Counted from the first letter of the stretch, positions 26,437-36,670 are shown. The stretch: 64,000 nucleotides of DNA from Streptomyces fulvoviolaceus (GCF_000718165.1 NZ_JOEY01000036.1:38295-102294); one strand, 5' to 3'. Made by a program: numbers and translations. Notes: generated by a model from the sequence alone, not told the origin.

Positions 26437-28890
26437 GTGTCGAGTACGGACGTGCGTAAGGATGCAGAAGACTCGGGACCCAGCGGCTACGCGGCGGCCC
26501 GGCTGCGCCTCCTCCAAGAGGGGGCGCGGTCCGGGCCGCCGCGCCGTGCTGCCCTGTCCGAACTGACGGACGACTGGCTGTCGGGCCTGTTCAACGCGGG
26601 CGCCGAGGCGCTGCGCGGCGTCTCTCTGATCGCCGTAGGCGGCTACGGCCGCGGCGAGCTGTCCCCGCGCAGCGACTTGGACCTGCTCCTGCTGCACGAC
26701 GGCAGCGACTCCGACGCGGTCGCCGCCCTGGCGGACCGCATCTGGTACCCCGTCTGGGATCTCGGCCTCGCCCTCGACCACTCGGTGCGTACACCCGCCG
26801 AGGCCCGCAAGACGGCCGCGGAGGACTTGAAAGTCCAACTCGGTCTCCTCGACGCCCGCCACCTCGCGGGCGACCTCGGCCTCACCGCCGGCCTGCGTAC
26901 GGCCGTCCTCGCCGACTGGCGCAACCAGGCGCCGAAACGTCTCCCCGAGCTCCAGGAGCTGTGCGCCGAGCGCGCCGAGCGCCAGGGGGAGCTGCAGTAC
27001 CTGCTGGAGCCGGACCTCAAGGAAGCCCGGGGTGGGCTGAGGGACGCCACCGCTCTGCGTGCCGTCGCCGCCTCCTGGCTGGCCGACGCCCCGCGCGAGG
27101 GCCTCGACGACGCCCGGCGCCGGCTGCTCGACGTGCGCGACGCGCTGCACCTCACGACCGGGCGTGCGACCGACCGGCTCGCGCTCCAGGAGCAGGACCA
27201 GGTCGCGGCCGAGCTCGGCCTCCTCGACGCCGACACGCTCCTGCGGCAGGTGTACGAGGCGGCGCGTGTCATCTCGTATGCGAGCGATGTCACCTGGCGT
27301 GAAGTGGGGCGTGTGTTGCGATCGCGCGCCGTGCGGCCGCGTCTGCGCGCCATGCTCGGGGGCGGCAAGCCGGTCACCGAGCGCTCCCCGCTGGCCGAAG
27401 GCGTGGTCGAGCAGGACGGCGAGGTGGTGCTCGCCCGCGCCGCGCGCCCCGAGCGCGACCCCGTCCTTCCCCTGCGCGCCGCGGCCGCCGCCGCGCAGGC
27501 CGGACTCCCGCTCTCCCTGCACGCCGTACGGCGCATGGCCGCCAACGTGCGCCCCCTGCCCACGCCCTGGCCCGCCGAGGCGCGCGAACAGCTCGTCACC
27601 CTGCTCGGCTCCGGCCGCCCCACCGTCGAGGTCTGGGAGGCGCTGGAGGCCGAGGGCCTGATCACCCGGCTGCTGCCCGACTGGGAGCGGGTCCGCTGCC
27701 GTCCGCAGCGCAACGCCGTGCACATCTGGACCGTCGACCGGCATCTGATCGAGACGGCCGTCCGCGCCTCCGAGTTCACCCGCCGTGTGCACCGCCCCGA
27801 CCTCCTCCTGGTCGCCGCGCTGCTGCACGACATCGGCAAGGGCTGGCCCGGTGACCACTCGGTGGCCGGCGAGATCATCGCCAAGGACGTGGCCGCGCGC
27901 ATCGGCTTCGACCGCGACGACGTGACGGTGCTCTCCACTCTCGTACGCCATCACCTGCTGCTGGTGGACACGGCCACCCGCCGCGACCTGGAGGACCCGG
28001 CGACGGTCCGTTCGGTCGCCGACGCGGTCGGCTCGCAGGGCACCCTGGAACTGCTGCACGCGCTGACCGAGGCGGACGCCCTCGCCACCGGGCCCGCCGC
28101 CTGGTCGTCCTGGCGCGGATCCCTGGTCACCGACCTGGTGAAGCGGGTCGCCGCCGTCCTCGCCGGGGACGACCTGGACGAGCCCGAGGCCGCCGCGCCC
28201 ACCGCCGAGCAGGAGCGGCTCGCGATCGAGGCCGTCGCGACCGGTGGCCCGGTGCTGTCCTTGCGCGCGCAGACCGAGCCGCCGACTCTCGCGGAGGACC
28301 AGCCGCTCGGGGATCCCGAGCCGCTCGGCGTGGAGCTCCTCATCGCCGTACCGGACCAGCCGGGCGTGCTGCCCGCGGTCGCCGGAGTGCTGGCCATGCA
28401 CCGGCTGACGGTCCGCACCGCCGAACTGAGCGCCCTCGACCTGCCCGACGGCGTCGAGGGCTCGGTCCTGCTGCTCAACTGGCGGGTCGCCGCCCAGTAC
28501 GGCTCCCTGCCCCAGGCCGCCCGCCTGCGCGCCGACCTCGTCCGCGCCCTGGACGGCTCCCTGGACATCGCGGCCCGCCTCGCCGAACGCGACGCCGCGT
28601 ACCCGCGCCGCCGGGGTGTCGTGGCACCGCCGCCGCGCGTGACGGTCCACCCGGCCGCGTCCCGGCTGGCCACGGTGATCGAGGTCCGCGCACAGGACGC
28701 ACCGGGGATGCTGTTCCGGATCGGGCGGGCGCTGGAGGACGCGGGGGTGCGGATGCGCAGTGCGCATGTGAGCACGCTCGGGGCGAACGCCGTCGACGCC
28801 TTCTATGTGACCGGACCGGAGGGGACGCCGCTGCCCGGCGACGAGGCCTCCTCGGTGGTGCGGAAGCTGGAGGAGACGCTGCGGGCGTGA
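26437..28890 (+). CDS. glnD: PII nucleotidyl(adenylyl)transferase GlnD
   Basis: GlnD modifies and de-modifies GlnK according to nitrogen status. The 817-aa protein carries the nucleotidyltransferase motif GGYGRGELSPRSDLDLLLLH near residue 68, the PII-transferase middle domain (LKEARGGLRDATALRAVAAS), an HD phosphohydrolase motif AALLHDIGKGWPGDHS near residue 462, and two C-terminal ACT domains (VPDQPGVLPAVAGVLAMHRL and AQDAPGMLFRIGRALEDAGV) that in homologues bind glutamine. The start GTG 26437 follows CAGGAG; the longer reading frame overlaps glnK. It ends the amtB-glnK-glnD operon. Confidence 0.95.
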   Translation: MSSTDVRKDAEDSGPSGYAAARLRLLQEGARSGPPRRAALSELTDDWLSGLFNAGAEALRGVSLIAVGGYGRGELSPRSDLDLLLLHDGSDSDAVAALADRIWYPVWDLGLALDHSVRTPAEARKTAAEDLKVQLGLLDARHLAGDLGLTAGLRTAVLADWRNQAPKRLPELQELCAERAERQGELQYLLEPDLKEARGGLRDATALRAVAASWLADAPREGLDDARRRLLDVRDALHLTTGRATDRLALQEQDQVAAELGLLDADTLLRQVYEAARVISYASDVTWREVGRVLRSRAVRPRLRAMLGGGKPVTERSPLAEGVVEQDGEVVLARAARPERDPVLPLRAAAAAAQAGLPLSLHAVRRMAANVRPLPTPWPAEAREQLVTLLGSGRPTVEVWEALEAEGLITRLLPDWERVRCRPQRNAVHIWTVDRHLIETAVRASEFTRRVHRPDLLLVAALLHDIGKGWPGDHSVAGEIIAKDVAARIGFDRDDVTVLSTLVRHHLLLVDTATRRDLEDPATVRSVADAVGSQGTLELLHALTEADALATGPAAWSSWRGSLVTDLVKRVAAVLAGDDLDEPEAAAPTAEQERLAIEAVATGGPVLSLRAQTEPPTLAEDQPLGDPEPLGVELLIAVPDQPGVLPAVAGVLAMHRLTVRTAELSALDLPDGVEGSVLLLNWRVAAQYGSLPQAARLRADLVRALDGSLDIAARLAERDAAYPRRRGVVAPPPRVTVHPAASRLATVIEVRAQDAPGMLFRIGRALEDAGVRMRSAHVSTLGANAVDAFYVTGPEGTPLPGDEASSVVRKLEETLRA

Positions 28891-29008
28891 CCGCACGGTA
28901 TTTCCCGTCCCCGCCCACTGCGTGCAGCGGGCGGGGACGATTCTCTTGCGGGGCCAGATACCCTGGAAGACGCTCAGACTGCCCCCGACTCCGAGGACCG
29001 ACGCCGCC

Positions 29009-30562
29009 GTGTTCGATACTCTTTCCGATCGCCTTTCAGCGACCTTCAAGAACTTGCGCGGCAAGGGGCGCTTGAGCGAAGCGGACATCGACGCCACGGC
29101 GCGCGAGATCCGCATCGCGCTCCTCGAGGCCGACGTCGCCCTGCCCGTCGTGCGCACGTTCATCAAGAACGTCAAGGAGCGCGCCCTCGGGTCCGACGTC
29201 TCGCGCGCGCTGAACCCCGCCCAGCAGGTCCTGAAGATCGTGAACGAGGAGCTCGTCACGATCCTCGGCGGTGAGACCCGCCGTCTGCGCTTCGCCAAGC
29301 AGCCGCCGACCGTGATCATGCTCGCGGGTCTGCAGGGTGCCGGTAAGACCACCCTCGCGGGCAAGCTCGGCCGCTGGCTGAAGGAGCAGGGCCACTCGCC
29401 GCTGCTCGTCGCCGCCGACCTCCAGCGCCCGAACGCCGTGAACCAGCTGAGCGTCGTCGCCGAGCGCGCCGGCGTCGCGGTCTACGCGCCCGAGCCGGGC
29501 AATGGCGTCGGTGACCCGGTCAAGGTCTCCAAGGACTCCATCGAGTTCGCGAAGTCCAAGGTCCACGACATCGTGATCGTGGACACCGCCGGCCGCCTGG
29601 GCATCGACCAGGACATGATGCGGCAGGCCGCGGACATCCGGGACGCGGTCAGCCCCGACGAGATCCTCTTCGTCGTCGACGCGATGATCGGTCAGGACGC
29701 GGTCAACACCGCCGAGGCCTTCCGCGACGGCGTCGGCTTCGACGGCGTGGTCCTCTCCAAGCTCGACGGTGACGCCCGCGGTGGTGCCGCCCTGTCGATC
29801 GCGTCCGTGACCGGCAAGCCGATCATGTTCGCGTCGAACGGCGAGAAGCTCGAGGACTTCGACGCCTTCCACCCTGACCGGATGGCTTCCCGCATTCTCG
29901 ACATGGGTGACCTGCTCACCCTGATCGAGCAGGCGGAGAAGACGTTCAGTCAGGAAGAGGCCGAGAAAATGGCCTCCAAGCTGGCGTCCAAGAAGGGCCA
30001 GGACTTCACCCTGGACGACTTCCTGGCCCAGATGGAGCAGGTCAGGAAGATGGGCAGCATCAGCAAGCTGCTCGGCATGCTTCCCGGCATGGGTCAGATC
30101 AAGGACCAGATCAACAACCTCGACGAGCGGGACGTCGACCGCACGGCCGCGATCATCAAGTCGATGACCCCGGCCGAGCGCCAGGACGCGACGATCATCA
30201 ACGGCTCCCGCCGCGCCCGTATCGCCAAGGGCTCCGGCGTCGAGGTCAGCGCCGTGAAGAACCTGGTCGAGCGGTTCTTCGAGGCCCGCAAGATGATGTC
30301 CCGCATGGCCCAGGGCGGCGGTATGCCGGGCATGCCGGGGGCTCCGGGCATGGGCGGCGGCCCCGGCCGGTCGAAGAAGCAGCCGAAGCAGGCCAAGGGC
30401 AAGCAGCGCTCGGGCAACCCGATGAAGCGCAAGCAGCAGGAGCAGGAGGAGGCCGCGCGGCGCGCGGCGGCCGCTCAGGGCGGCAACGCCTTCGGTGTGC
30501 CGGGCCAGCAGGCCCCGCAGGACTTCGAGCTGCCGGACGAGTTCAAGAAGTTCATGGGCTGA
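29009..30562 (+). CDS. ffh: Signal recognition particle protein Ffh
   Basis: Ffh binds 4.5S RNA and signal sequences and hands ribosomes to FtsY. The 517-aa protein has an N domain (MFDTLSDRLSATFKNLRGKG), a GTPase G domain (G1 GLQGAGKTTLAGKLG, DLQRPNA, DTAGR, SKLDGDARGG) and the Met-rich M domain from about residue 330 (LLGMLPGMGQIKDQINNL; IINGSRRARIAKGSG is the RNA-binding motif). The tail is a long Gly/Met/Lys/Gln-rich extension ending in FELPDEFKKFMG. The start GTG 29009 is preceded by GAGGAC. The 4.5S RNA gene was not found here. A 23-bp terminator follows. Confidence 0.97.
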   Translation: MFDTLSDRLSATFKNLRGKGRLSEADIDATAREIRIALLEADVALPVVRTFIKNVKERALGSDVSRALNPAQQVLKIVNEELVTILGGETRRLRFAKQPPTVIMLAGLQGAGKTTLAGKLGRWLKEQGHSPLLVAADLQRPNAVNQLSVVAERAGVAVYAPEPGNGVGDPVKVSKDSIEFAKSKVHDIVIVDTAGRLGIDQDMMRQAADIRDAVSPDEILFVVDAMIGQDAVNTAEAFRDGVGFDGVVLSKLDGDARGGAALSIASVTGKPIMFASNGEKLEDFDAFHPDRMASRILDMGDLLTLIEQAEKTFSQEEAEKMASKLASKKGQDFTLDDFLAQMEQVRKMGSISKLLGMLPGMGQIKDQINNLDERDVDRTAAIIKSMTPAERQDATIINGSRRARIAKGSGVEVSAVKNLVERFFEARKMMSRMAQGGGMPGMPGAPGMGGGPGRSKKQPKQAKGKQRSGNPMKRKQQEQEEAARRAAAAQGGNAFGVPGQQAPQDFELPDEFKKFMG

Positions 30563-30577
30563 CCGTCCTGACTTGGC

Positions 30578-30626
30578 TACGGCGCTGGGGGCGCCCCCTG
30601 TTGCAGGGGGTGCCCCCAGCGCCGTA
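30578..30626. terminator. Very long hairpin terminator after ffh
   Basis: The arms 30578-30600 and 30604-30626 form a 23-bp stem with one G-T pair and a TTG loop, 15 bp after the ffh stop and 42 bp before the FtsH-like gene. Confidence 0.9.
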
Positions 30627-30668
30627 AGCGCACATGCTGGCGAGGGTTTCCTGTCGTAACGTCCGGAT

Positions 30669-32609
30669 ATGACCAACCCTGTGCCGCCGCGCAAGGCCCC
30701 CGACCAGCCCTGGCGTACCGAGGGCACGCCCGAGGAGCCGTCGAAGCCGCCGTCGGGCGGGCGCAGGCCGCGCGGCGGCTGGTGGAGCCTGGTCGCCGCC
30801 GCGCTGGTCGTGTTCCTGATCGCCAACCTCGTGCTGTCCTTCTTCAACGACGGCGACGAGCCGACGATCTCGTACACGGAGTTCAGTAAGCAGGTCGACG
30901 ACGGCAACGTCACCAAGATCTACGCCAAGGGCGACGCCATCCAGGGCCAGCTCAAGAAGAAGCAGGACAACCCCGAGGGCGACGGCACCTACACCAAGTT
31001 CAAGACCGAGCGGCCGACCTTCGCGGACGACCAGCTCTGGGAGGACCTGACCAAGCACGGCGTCACCGTCACGGCGGAGCCCGTCGTCCAGCAGCGCAGC
31101 TTCCTGTCCAACCTGCTGATCTCGCTGGCCCCGATGCTGCTGCTGGTCGTGCTGTGGATCTTCATCGCGCGGCGGATGAGCGCGGGCATGGGTGGCGCGG
31201 GCGGCATGCTCGGGCGCAAGGCCCCGCCCAAGCCGGTCGAGCTGGAGTCGGGGGAGAAGCGCACGACCTTCCAGGACGTGGCGGGCATCGACGAGGTCGA
31301 GGGCGAGCTCAACGACGTCGTCGACTTCCTCAAGAACCCGGACGCCTACCGCAGGATGGGCGCCAAGATGCCGCGCGGTGTGCTGCTGGCAGGGCCTCCC
31401 GGCACCGGAAAGACGCTGCTCGCGCGGGCGGTCGCCGGTGAGGCGGGCGTGCCCTTCTTCTCCGCGTCCGCCTCCGAGTTCATCGAGATGATCGTCGGTG
31501 TGGGCGCCTCACGCGTGCGTGAACTGTTCGCCGAGGCGCGCAAGGTGGCCCCGTCGATCATCTTCATCGACGAGATCGACACCATCGGCCGGGCCCGCGG
31601 CGGCGGCTCCGGCATGGGCGGCCACGACGAGCGCGAACAGACGCTGAACCAGATCCTCACCGAGATGGACGGTTTCTCGGGCTCCGAGGGCGTGATCGTC
31701 ATCGCGGCGACGAACCGCGCCGACGTCCTGGACCCGGCCCTGACCCGCCCCGGCCGCTTCGACCGGGTGGTCATGGTCTCGCCCCCGGACCGGGGCGGCC
31801 GCGAGGCCATTCTGGAGATCCACACCCGCGAGATCCCGCTCGCCGAGGGCGTCGACCTGGCCCAGGTCGCCCGTACGACCCCGGGCATGACCGGCGCCGA
31901 ACTGGCCAACCTCGCCAACGAGGCGGCCCTGCTCGCGGTCAAGCGCAAGCAGGAGCAGGTGACGCAGACCGACCTCTCGGAGGCCCTGGAGAAGGTGCAA
32001 CTGGGCGCGGAACGCCCGCTGGTGATGCCCGAGGAGGAACGCCGGCGCACCGCCTACCACGAGAGCGGACACGCCCTGCTCGGCATGCTGCAGCCCGGCG
32101 CCGACCCGGTCCGCAAGATCACCATCGTCCCGCGCGGGAGGGCGCTCGGCGTGACGCTGTCGACGCCGGACGCGGACAGGTACGCGTACACCGAGCAGTA
32201 CCTGCGCGGCCGCATCATCGGCGCCCTCGGCGGCATGGCCGCGGAACACGTCGTCTACGACGTCATCACCACCGGTGCGGAGAACGACCTCGAACAGGTC
32301 ACCAACATCGCGCGCGGCATGGTCGCCCGCTGGGGCATGAGCGAGCGCGTCGGCCGGCTGTCCGCGCTACCCAGCGACGCCCAGCAGGCGTACGGCCTCT
32401 CGGCGGCCCCGCAGACCCTGGACGTGATCGAGCACGAGATGCGCCGGATCGTCGACGAGTGCTATGACGAGGCCTGCCGCAAACTGCGCGACCACCGCGG
32501 GCAGTTGGACGCCCTCGCGCAGGCACTGCTGGCCAACGAGACGCTGGAGGAGGCGGACGCGTACCGGATCGCGGGGATCACCCGGTCGACCAAGGGCACG
32601 GACGCCTAG
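30669..32609 (+). CDS. FtsH-family ATP-dependent zinc metalloprotease (paralogue)
   Basis: This is a 646-aa membrane AAA+ protease. It has a cytoplasmic N-terminus, membrane helix 1 ([20 protein letters not shown], near 37), an extracytoplasmic FtsH-ext domain, and helix 2 ([19 protein letters not shown], near 160). The AAA domain follows with Walker A GPPGTGKT, Walker [12 protein letters not shown], and [23 protein letters not shown]. The zinc site is [10 protein letters not shown] with the distal acidic ligand in [17 protein letters not shown] replaces the usual HEAGH but keeps HEXXH. Streptomyces normally have a main ftsH elsewhere (near folE), so this is probably a second copy; that is inference. 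A 15-bp tandem repeat spans its stop codon. Confidence 0.92.
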   Translation: MTNPVPPRKAPDQPWRTEGTPEEPSKPPSGGRRPRGGWWSLVAAALVVFLIANLVLSFFNDGDEPTISYTEFSKQVDDGNVTKIYAKGDAIQGQLKKKQDNPEGDGTYTKFKTERPTFADDQLWEDLTKHGVTVTAEPVVQQRSFLSNLLISLAPMLLLVVLWIFIARRMSAGMGGAGGMLGRKAPPKPVELESGEKRTTFQDVAGIDEVEGELNDVVDFLKNPDAYRRMGAKMPRGVLLAGPPGTGKTLLARAVAGEAGVPFFSASASEFIEMIVGVGASRVRELFAEARKVAPSIIFIDEIDTIGRARGGGSGMGGHDEREQTLNQILTEMDGFSGSEGVIVIAATNRADVLDPALTRPGRFDRVVMVSPPDRGGREAILEIHTREIPLAEGVDLAQVARTTPGMTGAELANLANEAALLAVKRKQEQVTQTDLSEALEKVQLGAERPLVMPEEERRRTAYHESGHALLGMLQPGADPVRKITIVPRGRALGVTLSTPDADRYAYTEQYLRGRIIGALGGMAAEHVVYDVITTGAENDLEQVTNIARGMVARWGMSERVGRLSALPSDAQQAYGLSAAPQTLDVIEHEMRRIVDECYDEACRKLRDHRGQLDALAQALLANETLEEADAYRIAGITRSTKGTDA

Positions 32610-32624
32610 GGCACGGACGCCTAG
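32595..32624. repeat. 15-bp tandem duplication across a stop codon
   Basis: GGCACGGACGCCTAG occurs twice back to back (32595-32609 and 32610-32624). Each copy contains an in-frame TAG, so the FtsH-like gene has a backup stop that would add only GTDA if the first were read through. Confidence 0.85.
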
Positions 32625-32637
32625 GGCCTGGCCGGCC

Positions 32638-33495
32638 CTAGGGAATCCGCGCGATCAGATACCGGAACACGTTCGGCATCCACACCGTCCCGTCCCGCCG
32701 CCGATACGGATGCAGCGCCTCCGTCACCTCCTTGTCCACCTGGGCCTGGTCCGTCGCGGAGATCGCCGCGTCGAAGAGACCGGTCGACAGAAGTCCCCTG
32801 AGGGCGCTGTCCAGACCGGCGTACCCGAAGGGACAGGCCACCCGCCCGGAGCCGTCCGGCTTGAGACCGGCCCGCTGGGCGACCTCCTCCAGGTCGTCCC
32901 GCAGGGCGGGGCGCCAACTGCCCGTGCTGCGCAGCGGATCCGCCAGCTTGGTGGCCACCCGCAGCACGGACGACGTGGCGCAACGTTCCGGCGGACCCCA
33001 GCCGGCGAGCACCACGGGCGCCCCCCGCCCGGCGAGCGGCACCGCCGAGGCGAGAAGTTCACCGAGCCCCTCCGAGTCGCCCGCGAGACACCCGATGGGC
33101 TCGAACGCGGTCACCAGGGTGAACGCGGGCGCCTCCGCGCCGGCCGCGTCCTCGGGCGGTCCGCAGACGAGCCGGGCGCCGGCACGCGCGCGCGTGTCCC
33201 ACTTCTCCGGCAGCAGCCGCTCCCGCGCGAGGGCCAGCCGTTCGGGAGAGGAGGAGTCGACACCGCTGACCGCGGCGCCCCGGGAGGCGGCGATCAGCAG
33301 GGCGAGCCCACTGCCGCAGCCGAGGCCCAACAGCCGCGTCGCGGGGCCCACTTCCAGTCGCTCGTAGACGGCCTCGTAGAGCGGAACCAGCATCCGCTCC
33401 TGGATCTCGGACCAGTCACGCGCGCGTGCACCGCGGTCCACACGGGACGCCTCTCCCGTATGAGACAGGTGCTGCCGCACGAGCGTAGGTGTCAT
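32638..33495 (-). CDS. SAM-dependent methyltransferase (class I)
   Basis: This 285-aa protein starts at ATG 33495. The SAM-binding Rossmann motif I is RLLGLGCGSGLALLIAASRG near residue 60, followed by the acidic loop VSGVDSSSPERLALA and a later ALVTAFEPIG-type strand (TLVTAFEPIGCL). The C-terminal half contains CPFGYAGLDSALRGLLSTGL and PYRRRDGTVWMPNVFRYLIA. It resembles ubiquinone/menaquinone or small-molecule methyltransferases of UbiE/Methyltransf_11 type. The substrate is unknown. It is divergent from proS and convergent with the FtsH-like gene. Confidence 0.85.
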   Translation of the reverse strand: MTPTLVRQHLSHTGEASRVDRGARARDWSEIQERMLVPLYEAVYERLEVGPATRLLGLGCGSGLALLIAASRGAAVSGVDSSSPERLALARERLLPEKWDTRARAGARLVCGPPEDAAGAEAPAFTLVTAFEPIGCLAGDSEGLGELLASAVPLAGRGAPVVLAGWGPPERCATSSVLRVATKLADPLRSTGSWRPALRDDLEEVAQRAGLKPDGSGRVACPFGYAGLDSALRGLLSTGLFDAAISATDQAQVDKEVTEALHPYRRRDGTVWMPNVFRYLIARIP

Positions 33496-33694
33496 AAGTA
33501 AGCGCCCCAATCCGCCGAGAGTTACCGCTGTGCCCGTTTCCGTGGCCCCCGTGCAGTGCGCTCGCACTCCCCCCGTATGCCAGGTAACTCCGCACTCGAC
33601 CGCTCGTCCATAGGCTGTCGGGCCCGGCTTGTGGGTTGGCTGTGCGGGCGAAAAGAATTCACACCCCTGCAACGTGGCCCCGTAACATCGCGCC

Positions 33695-35110
33695 ATGGCA
33701 AAGGCCCCCGTACTCACGCCACAGGCGGACGACTTCCCCCGCTGGTACCAGGATCTGGTCGCCAAGGCCGAGCTGGCGGACAACGGTCCGGTGCGCGGCA
33801 CCATGGTGATCCGACCGTACGGGTACGGCCTCTGGGAGCGGATGCAGGCCGAGATGGACGCCCGCATCAAGGCGACGGGCACCCAGAACGCGTACTTCCC
33901 GCTGCTGATCCCGCAGTCGTACTTCGCGCGCGAGGCAGACCATGTCGAGGGCTTCGCGCCCGAGCTGGCGGTGGTCACGCACGGCGGCGGCAAGGAGTTG
34001 GAGGAGCCCGCGGTCGTCCGTCCCACCTCCGAGATGATCATCAACGACTACTTCTCGAAGTGGGTGCAGAGCTACCGCGACCTGCCACTGCTGATCAACC
34101 AGTGGGCGAACGTGGTGCGTTGGGAGCTCAGGCCGCGGCTGTTCCTCCGTACGACCGAGTTCCTGTGGCAGGAGGGCCACACCGCACACGCCACGTACGA
34201 GGACGCGCGCGACTTCGCCTCGCACATCCACCGCCAGGTCTACGAGGACTTCATGGTGAACGTCCTCGCCATGGACGTCGTCCCCGGCCGCAAGACGGTC
34301 AAGGAGCGCTTCGCCGGCGCGATCAACACCCTCACGCTCGAAGGGATGATGGGCGACGGCAAGGCCCTGCAGATGGCCACCAGCCACGAGCTGGGCCAGA
34401 ACTTCGCCAGGGCCTTCAACACCTCGTACCTGTCGAAGGAAGGCACACAGGAACTCGTCTGGCAGACCTCCTGGGGCTCGACGACCCGCATGATCGGCGC
34501 CCTCGTGATGACTCACGGAGATGACAACGGCCTCCGTGTCCCGCCGCGCCTGGCGCAGACCCAGGTCGTCGTCCTCGCGATCAAGGGCGACGAACCGGTT
34601 CTGGCCAAGGTCCGCGAAATCGGCGATCGGCTGACCGCGGCCGGCCTCCGCGTCCACGTCGACGACCGCACCGACACCCCCTTCGGCCGCCGCGCGGTCG
34701 ACTGGGAGCTCAAGGGAGTCCCCGTACGGATCGAGGTCGGGCCCCGTGACCTGGAGAACGGCACCGCGATGCTGGCGCGGCGGATCCCGGGCGGCAAGGA
34801 GCCGGTCGCCATCGAGTCTCTCGTACGGCTGCTGCCCACCGTTCTCGAGGAGGACCAGGCGCTCCTGCTGACCCAGTCCCGCGAGCGCCGCGAGTCCCGT
34901 ACGTCCGAGGTGTCGACGATCGAGGAGGCCGTGGAGGCCACCGTCGCCGGCGGCTGGGCGCGCATTCCCTGGGCGAACCTCGGCGAAGAGGGCGAGGTCA
35001 GGCTGGGGGAGCACGCGGTGACCGTACGGTGTCTGGTCGCCGAGGACGGGTCGGTGCCCGACGCCGAAGACACCCCGGGTAACGTCGCGGTCGTCGCGCG
35101 CGCTTACTGA
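33695..35110 (+). CDS. proS: Prolyl-tRNA synthetase, short (archaeal/eukaryal-like) form
   Basis: ProS charges tRNA-Pro. At 471 aa it is the short form lacking the editing INS domain. Class II motifs are seen: motif 1 near GLWERMQAEMDARIKATGTQ, motif 2 RTTEFLWQEGHTAHAT (near residue 150), motif 3 in GALVMTHGDDNGLRVPPRLA (near 268), then the anticodon-binding domain (QVVVLAIKG ... RVHVDDRTDTPFGRR). The start ATG 33695 is 22 bp after a CACCCCTGCAACG stretch with no obvious Shine-Dalgarno. It is divergent from the methyltransferase gene. Confidence 0.96.
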   Translation: MAKAPVLTPQADDFPRWYQDLVAKAELADNGPVRGTMVIRPYGYGLWERMQAEMDARIKATGTQNAYFPLLIPQSYFAREADHVEGFAPELAVVTHGGGKELEEPAVVRPTSEMIINDYFSKWVQSYRDLPLLINQWANVVRWELRPRLFLRTTEFLWQEGHTAHATYEDARDFASHIHRQVYEDFMVNVLAMDVVPGRKTVKERFAGAINTLTLEGMMGDGKALQMATSHELGQNFARAFNTSYLSKEGTQELVWQTSWGSTTRMIGALVMTHGDDNGLRVPPRLAQTQVVVLAIKGDEPVLAKVREIGDRLTAAGLRVHVDDRTDTPFGRRAVDWELKGVPVRIEVGPRDLENGTAMLARRIPGGKEPVAIESLVRLLPTVLEEDQALLLTQSRERRESRTSEVSTIEEAVEATVAGGWARIPWANLGEEGEVRLGEHAVTVRCLVAEDGSVPDAEDTPGNVAVVARAY

Positions 35111-35371
35111 GGCAGGGCCCTTCCGGTGGGAGAGCGACCGAAACACCTCTTGCGCACCTGCCGGCCACAGCCGCACCGGCCCGTGGACGCGATCTACGCG
35201 CCGGGGCGTACGTCAGACTACGCACCAGCTTGGTATGAGCTGTGAGGCTTCTCCGCAGATCAGCGCACTACCCCTGGTCCGGACGCATCAGCGGCAACTG
35301 ACGGGTACGTGCAAATTATTTGGGATGGCCCGGAATAGGAACACAGCGGCACTCTGGCTCGTTGTCATTAC

Positions 35372-35974
35372 GTGAGCACGACACAGACACCACCTGTTCT
35401 CGCCGCAGAGCTGGCAGAGGCGTGGGCCGATATTCAGCGGTACCACCCCGAACTGCCGGACCTTGCCGCGCCAGAGTCCCTGATCGGGGAGTCGTCGTCC
35501 GCGTGCGGTCACGAGCTCTCCTTCGAGCGACTGCTTCACGAGGCAGTCCACGGCATCGCCGCCGCGCGAGGCATCCGCGACACCTCCCGCGCCGGCCGCT
35601 ACCACAACCGCAGATTCCTCGCGATCGCCGAGGAGATGGGCCTGGACCACCCCGAGGAGCCGCACCCCAGCAGCGGCTTCTCGCTGGTCACGCTCACCCC
35701 CGAGGCGAAGCGCCGTTACCGCCCGACCATCGAGCGGCTCCAGCGCGCCCTGAAGGCCCACACGGCAGCCACCTCCGCCGACACCGCCCGTTCCTTCCGC
35801 GGCCCGGCCGCTCGCCACGGCTCCTCCGGGGGCGGTGTGCGCGTGAAGGCGGTCTGCGACTGCGGTCGTAACGTACGGGTCGTCCCGTCGGTACTGGCCC
35901 AGGCGCCGATCGTGTGCGGGGGGTGCGGGAAGCCGTTCCGGATCCCGGAGGTCGTGGGGGCCGCGGCGAGCTGA
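35372..35974 (+). CDS. HEXXH zincin-like protein with C-terminal zinc ribbon
   Basis: The family is conserved in Streptomyces, but no function is established to my knowledge. The 200-aa protein starts at GTG 35372. Residues about 48-68 read GHELSFERLLHEAVHGIAAA, where HEAVH is a metalloprotease HEXXH motif; RYHNRRFLAIAEEMGL follows, in the way SprT-like proteins continue. The C-terminus has KAVCDCGRNVRVVPSVLAQA and IVCGGCGKPFRIP, a CxC...CxxC zinc ribbon. The layout resembles SprT/WSS1-like proteases in miniature. There is no signal peptide, so it is cytoplasmic. The role as a protease is inference. Confidence 0.78.
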   Translation: MSTTQTPPVLAAELAEAWADIQRYHPELPDLAAPESLIGESSSACGHELSFERLLHEAVHGIAAARGIRDTSRAGRYHNRRFLAIAEEMGLDHPEEPHPSSGFSLVTLTPEAKRRYRPTIERLQRALKAHTAATSADTARSFRGPAARHGSSGGGVRVKAVCDCGRNVRVVPSVLAQAPIVCGGCGKPFRIPEVVGAAAS

Positions 35975-36248
35975 GGACGCGGCTGCTCGTGGCAGCCGCG
36001 CCCCGGACGCCGTAGCCGGCGTGCGAGGCCTGTGGGCACCTGAAATGCCGGGTGCCTCTCAGGCATGCCCCGGCGCACCTCGGTCGGAAGCGGGCCGCGG
36101 GGTGTGGCACAATGGCTAGCTGTACTCGACAGCCGCACAGGAACCCTCTCGCCTCCGGCTGACGCGTCCATCGGGCACTCGGGTACCGCAACCCCACGCG
36201 GCAATCTCGCCGTGCCCAACCACGTCAAAACCAGGAGAACCCACTCCC

Positions 36249-36668
36249 GTGGCAGTCAAGATCAAGCTGAAGCGTCTGGGCAAGATCCGTTCGCCTCACT
36301 ACCGCATCGTCGTCGCCGACTCCCGTACCCGCCGTGACGGCCGGGCCATCGAGGAGATCGGTCTGTACCACCCGGTGCAGAACCCCTCGCGCATCGAGGT
36401 CGACACGGACCGCGCGCAGTACTGGCTGAGTGTCGGCGCGCAGCCGACCGAGCCCGTCCTCGCCATCCTGAAGCTGACCGGCGACTGGCAGAAGTTCAAG
36501 GGCCTGCCCGCCCCGGCTCCGCTGCTCGTGGCCGAGCCGAAGGCCGCTCGCCCGGTGTTCGACGCCCTCGGTGGCGACGACGAGGGCAAGGGTGAGGCCA
36601 TCACCCAGAAGAAGAAGGCTGAGAAGAAGGACGAGGCCTCCGCCGAGTCCGCGTCGACCGAGGCCTGA
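36249..36668 (+). CDS. rpsP: 30S ribosomal protein S16
   Basis: S16 is needed for assembly of the 30S subunit. The 139-aa protein starts [20 protein letters not shown] and contains the family block [20 protein letters not shown]. It is longer than E. coli S16 because of an Ala/Glu/Lys-rich C-terminal tail (residues about 110-139), common in actinobacteria. The GTG start at 36249 follows AGGAGA. It heads the rpsP-KH-rimM-trmD(-rplS) block of ribosome and tRNA maturation genes. Confidence 0.97.
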   Translation: MAVKIKLKRLGKIRSPHYRIVVADSRTRRDGRAIEEIGLYHPVQNPSRIEVDTDRAQYWLSVGAQPTEPVLAILKLTGDWQKFKGLPAPAPLLVAEPKAARPVFDALGGDDEGKGEAITQKKKAEKKDEASAESASTEA

Positions 36669-36670
36669 GC

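Noticed and set aside
35111..35371. A possible small gene or RNA between proS and the HEXXH gene
   Set aside because: No coding bias, stable hairpin or recognisable motif was visible beyond a probable promoter-like AT-richer stretch near 35310-35345.
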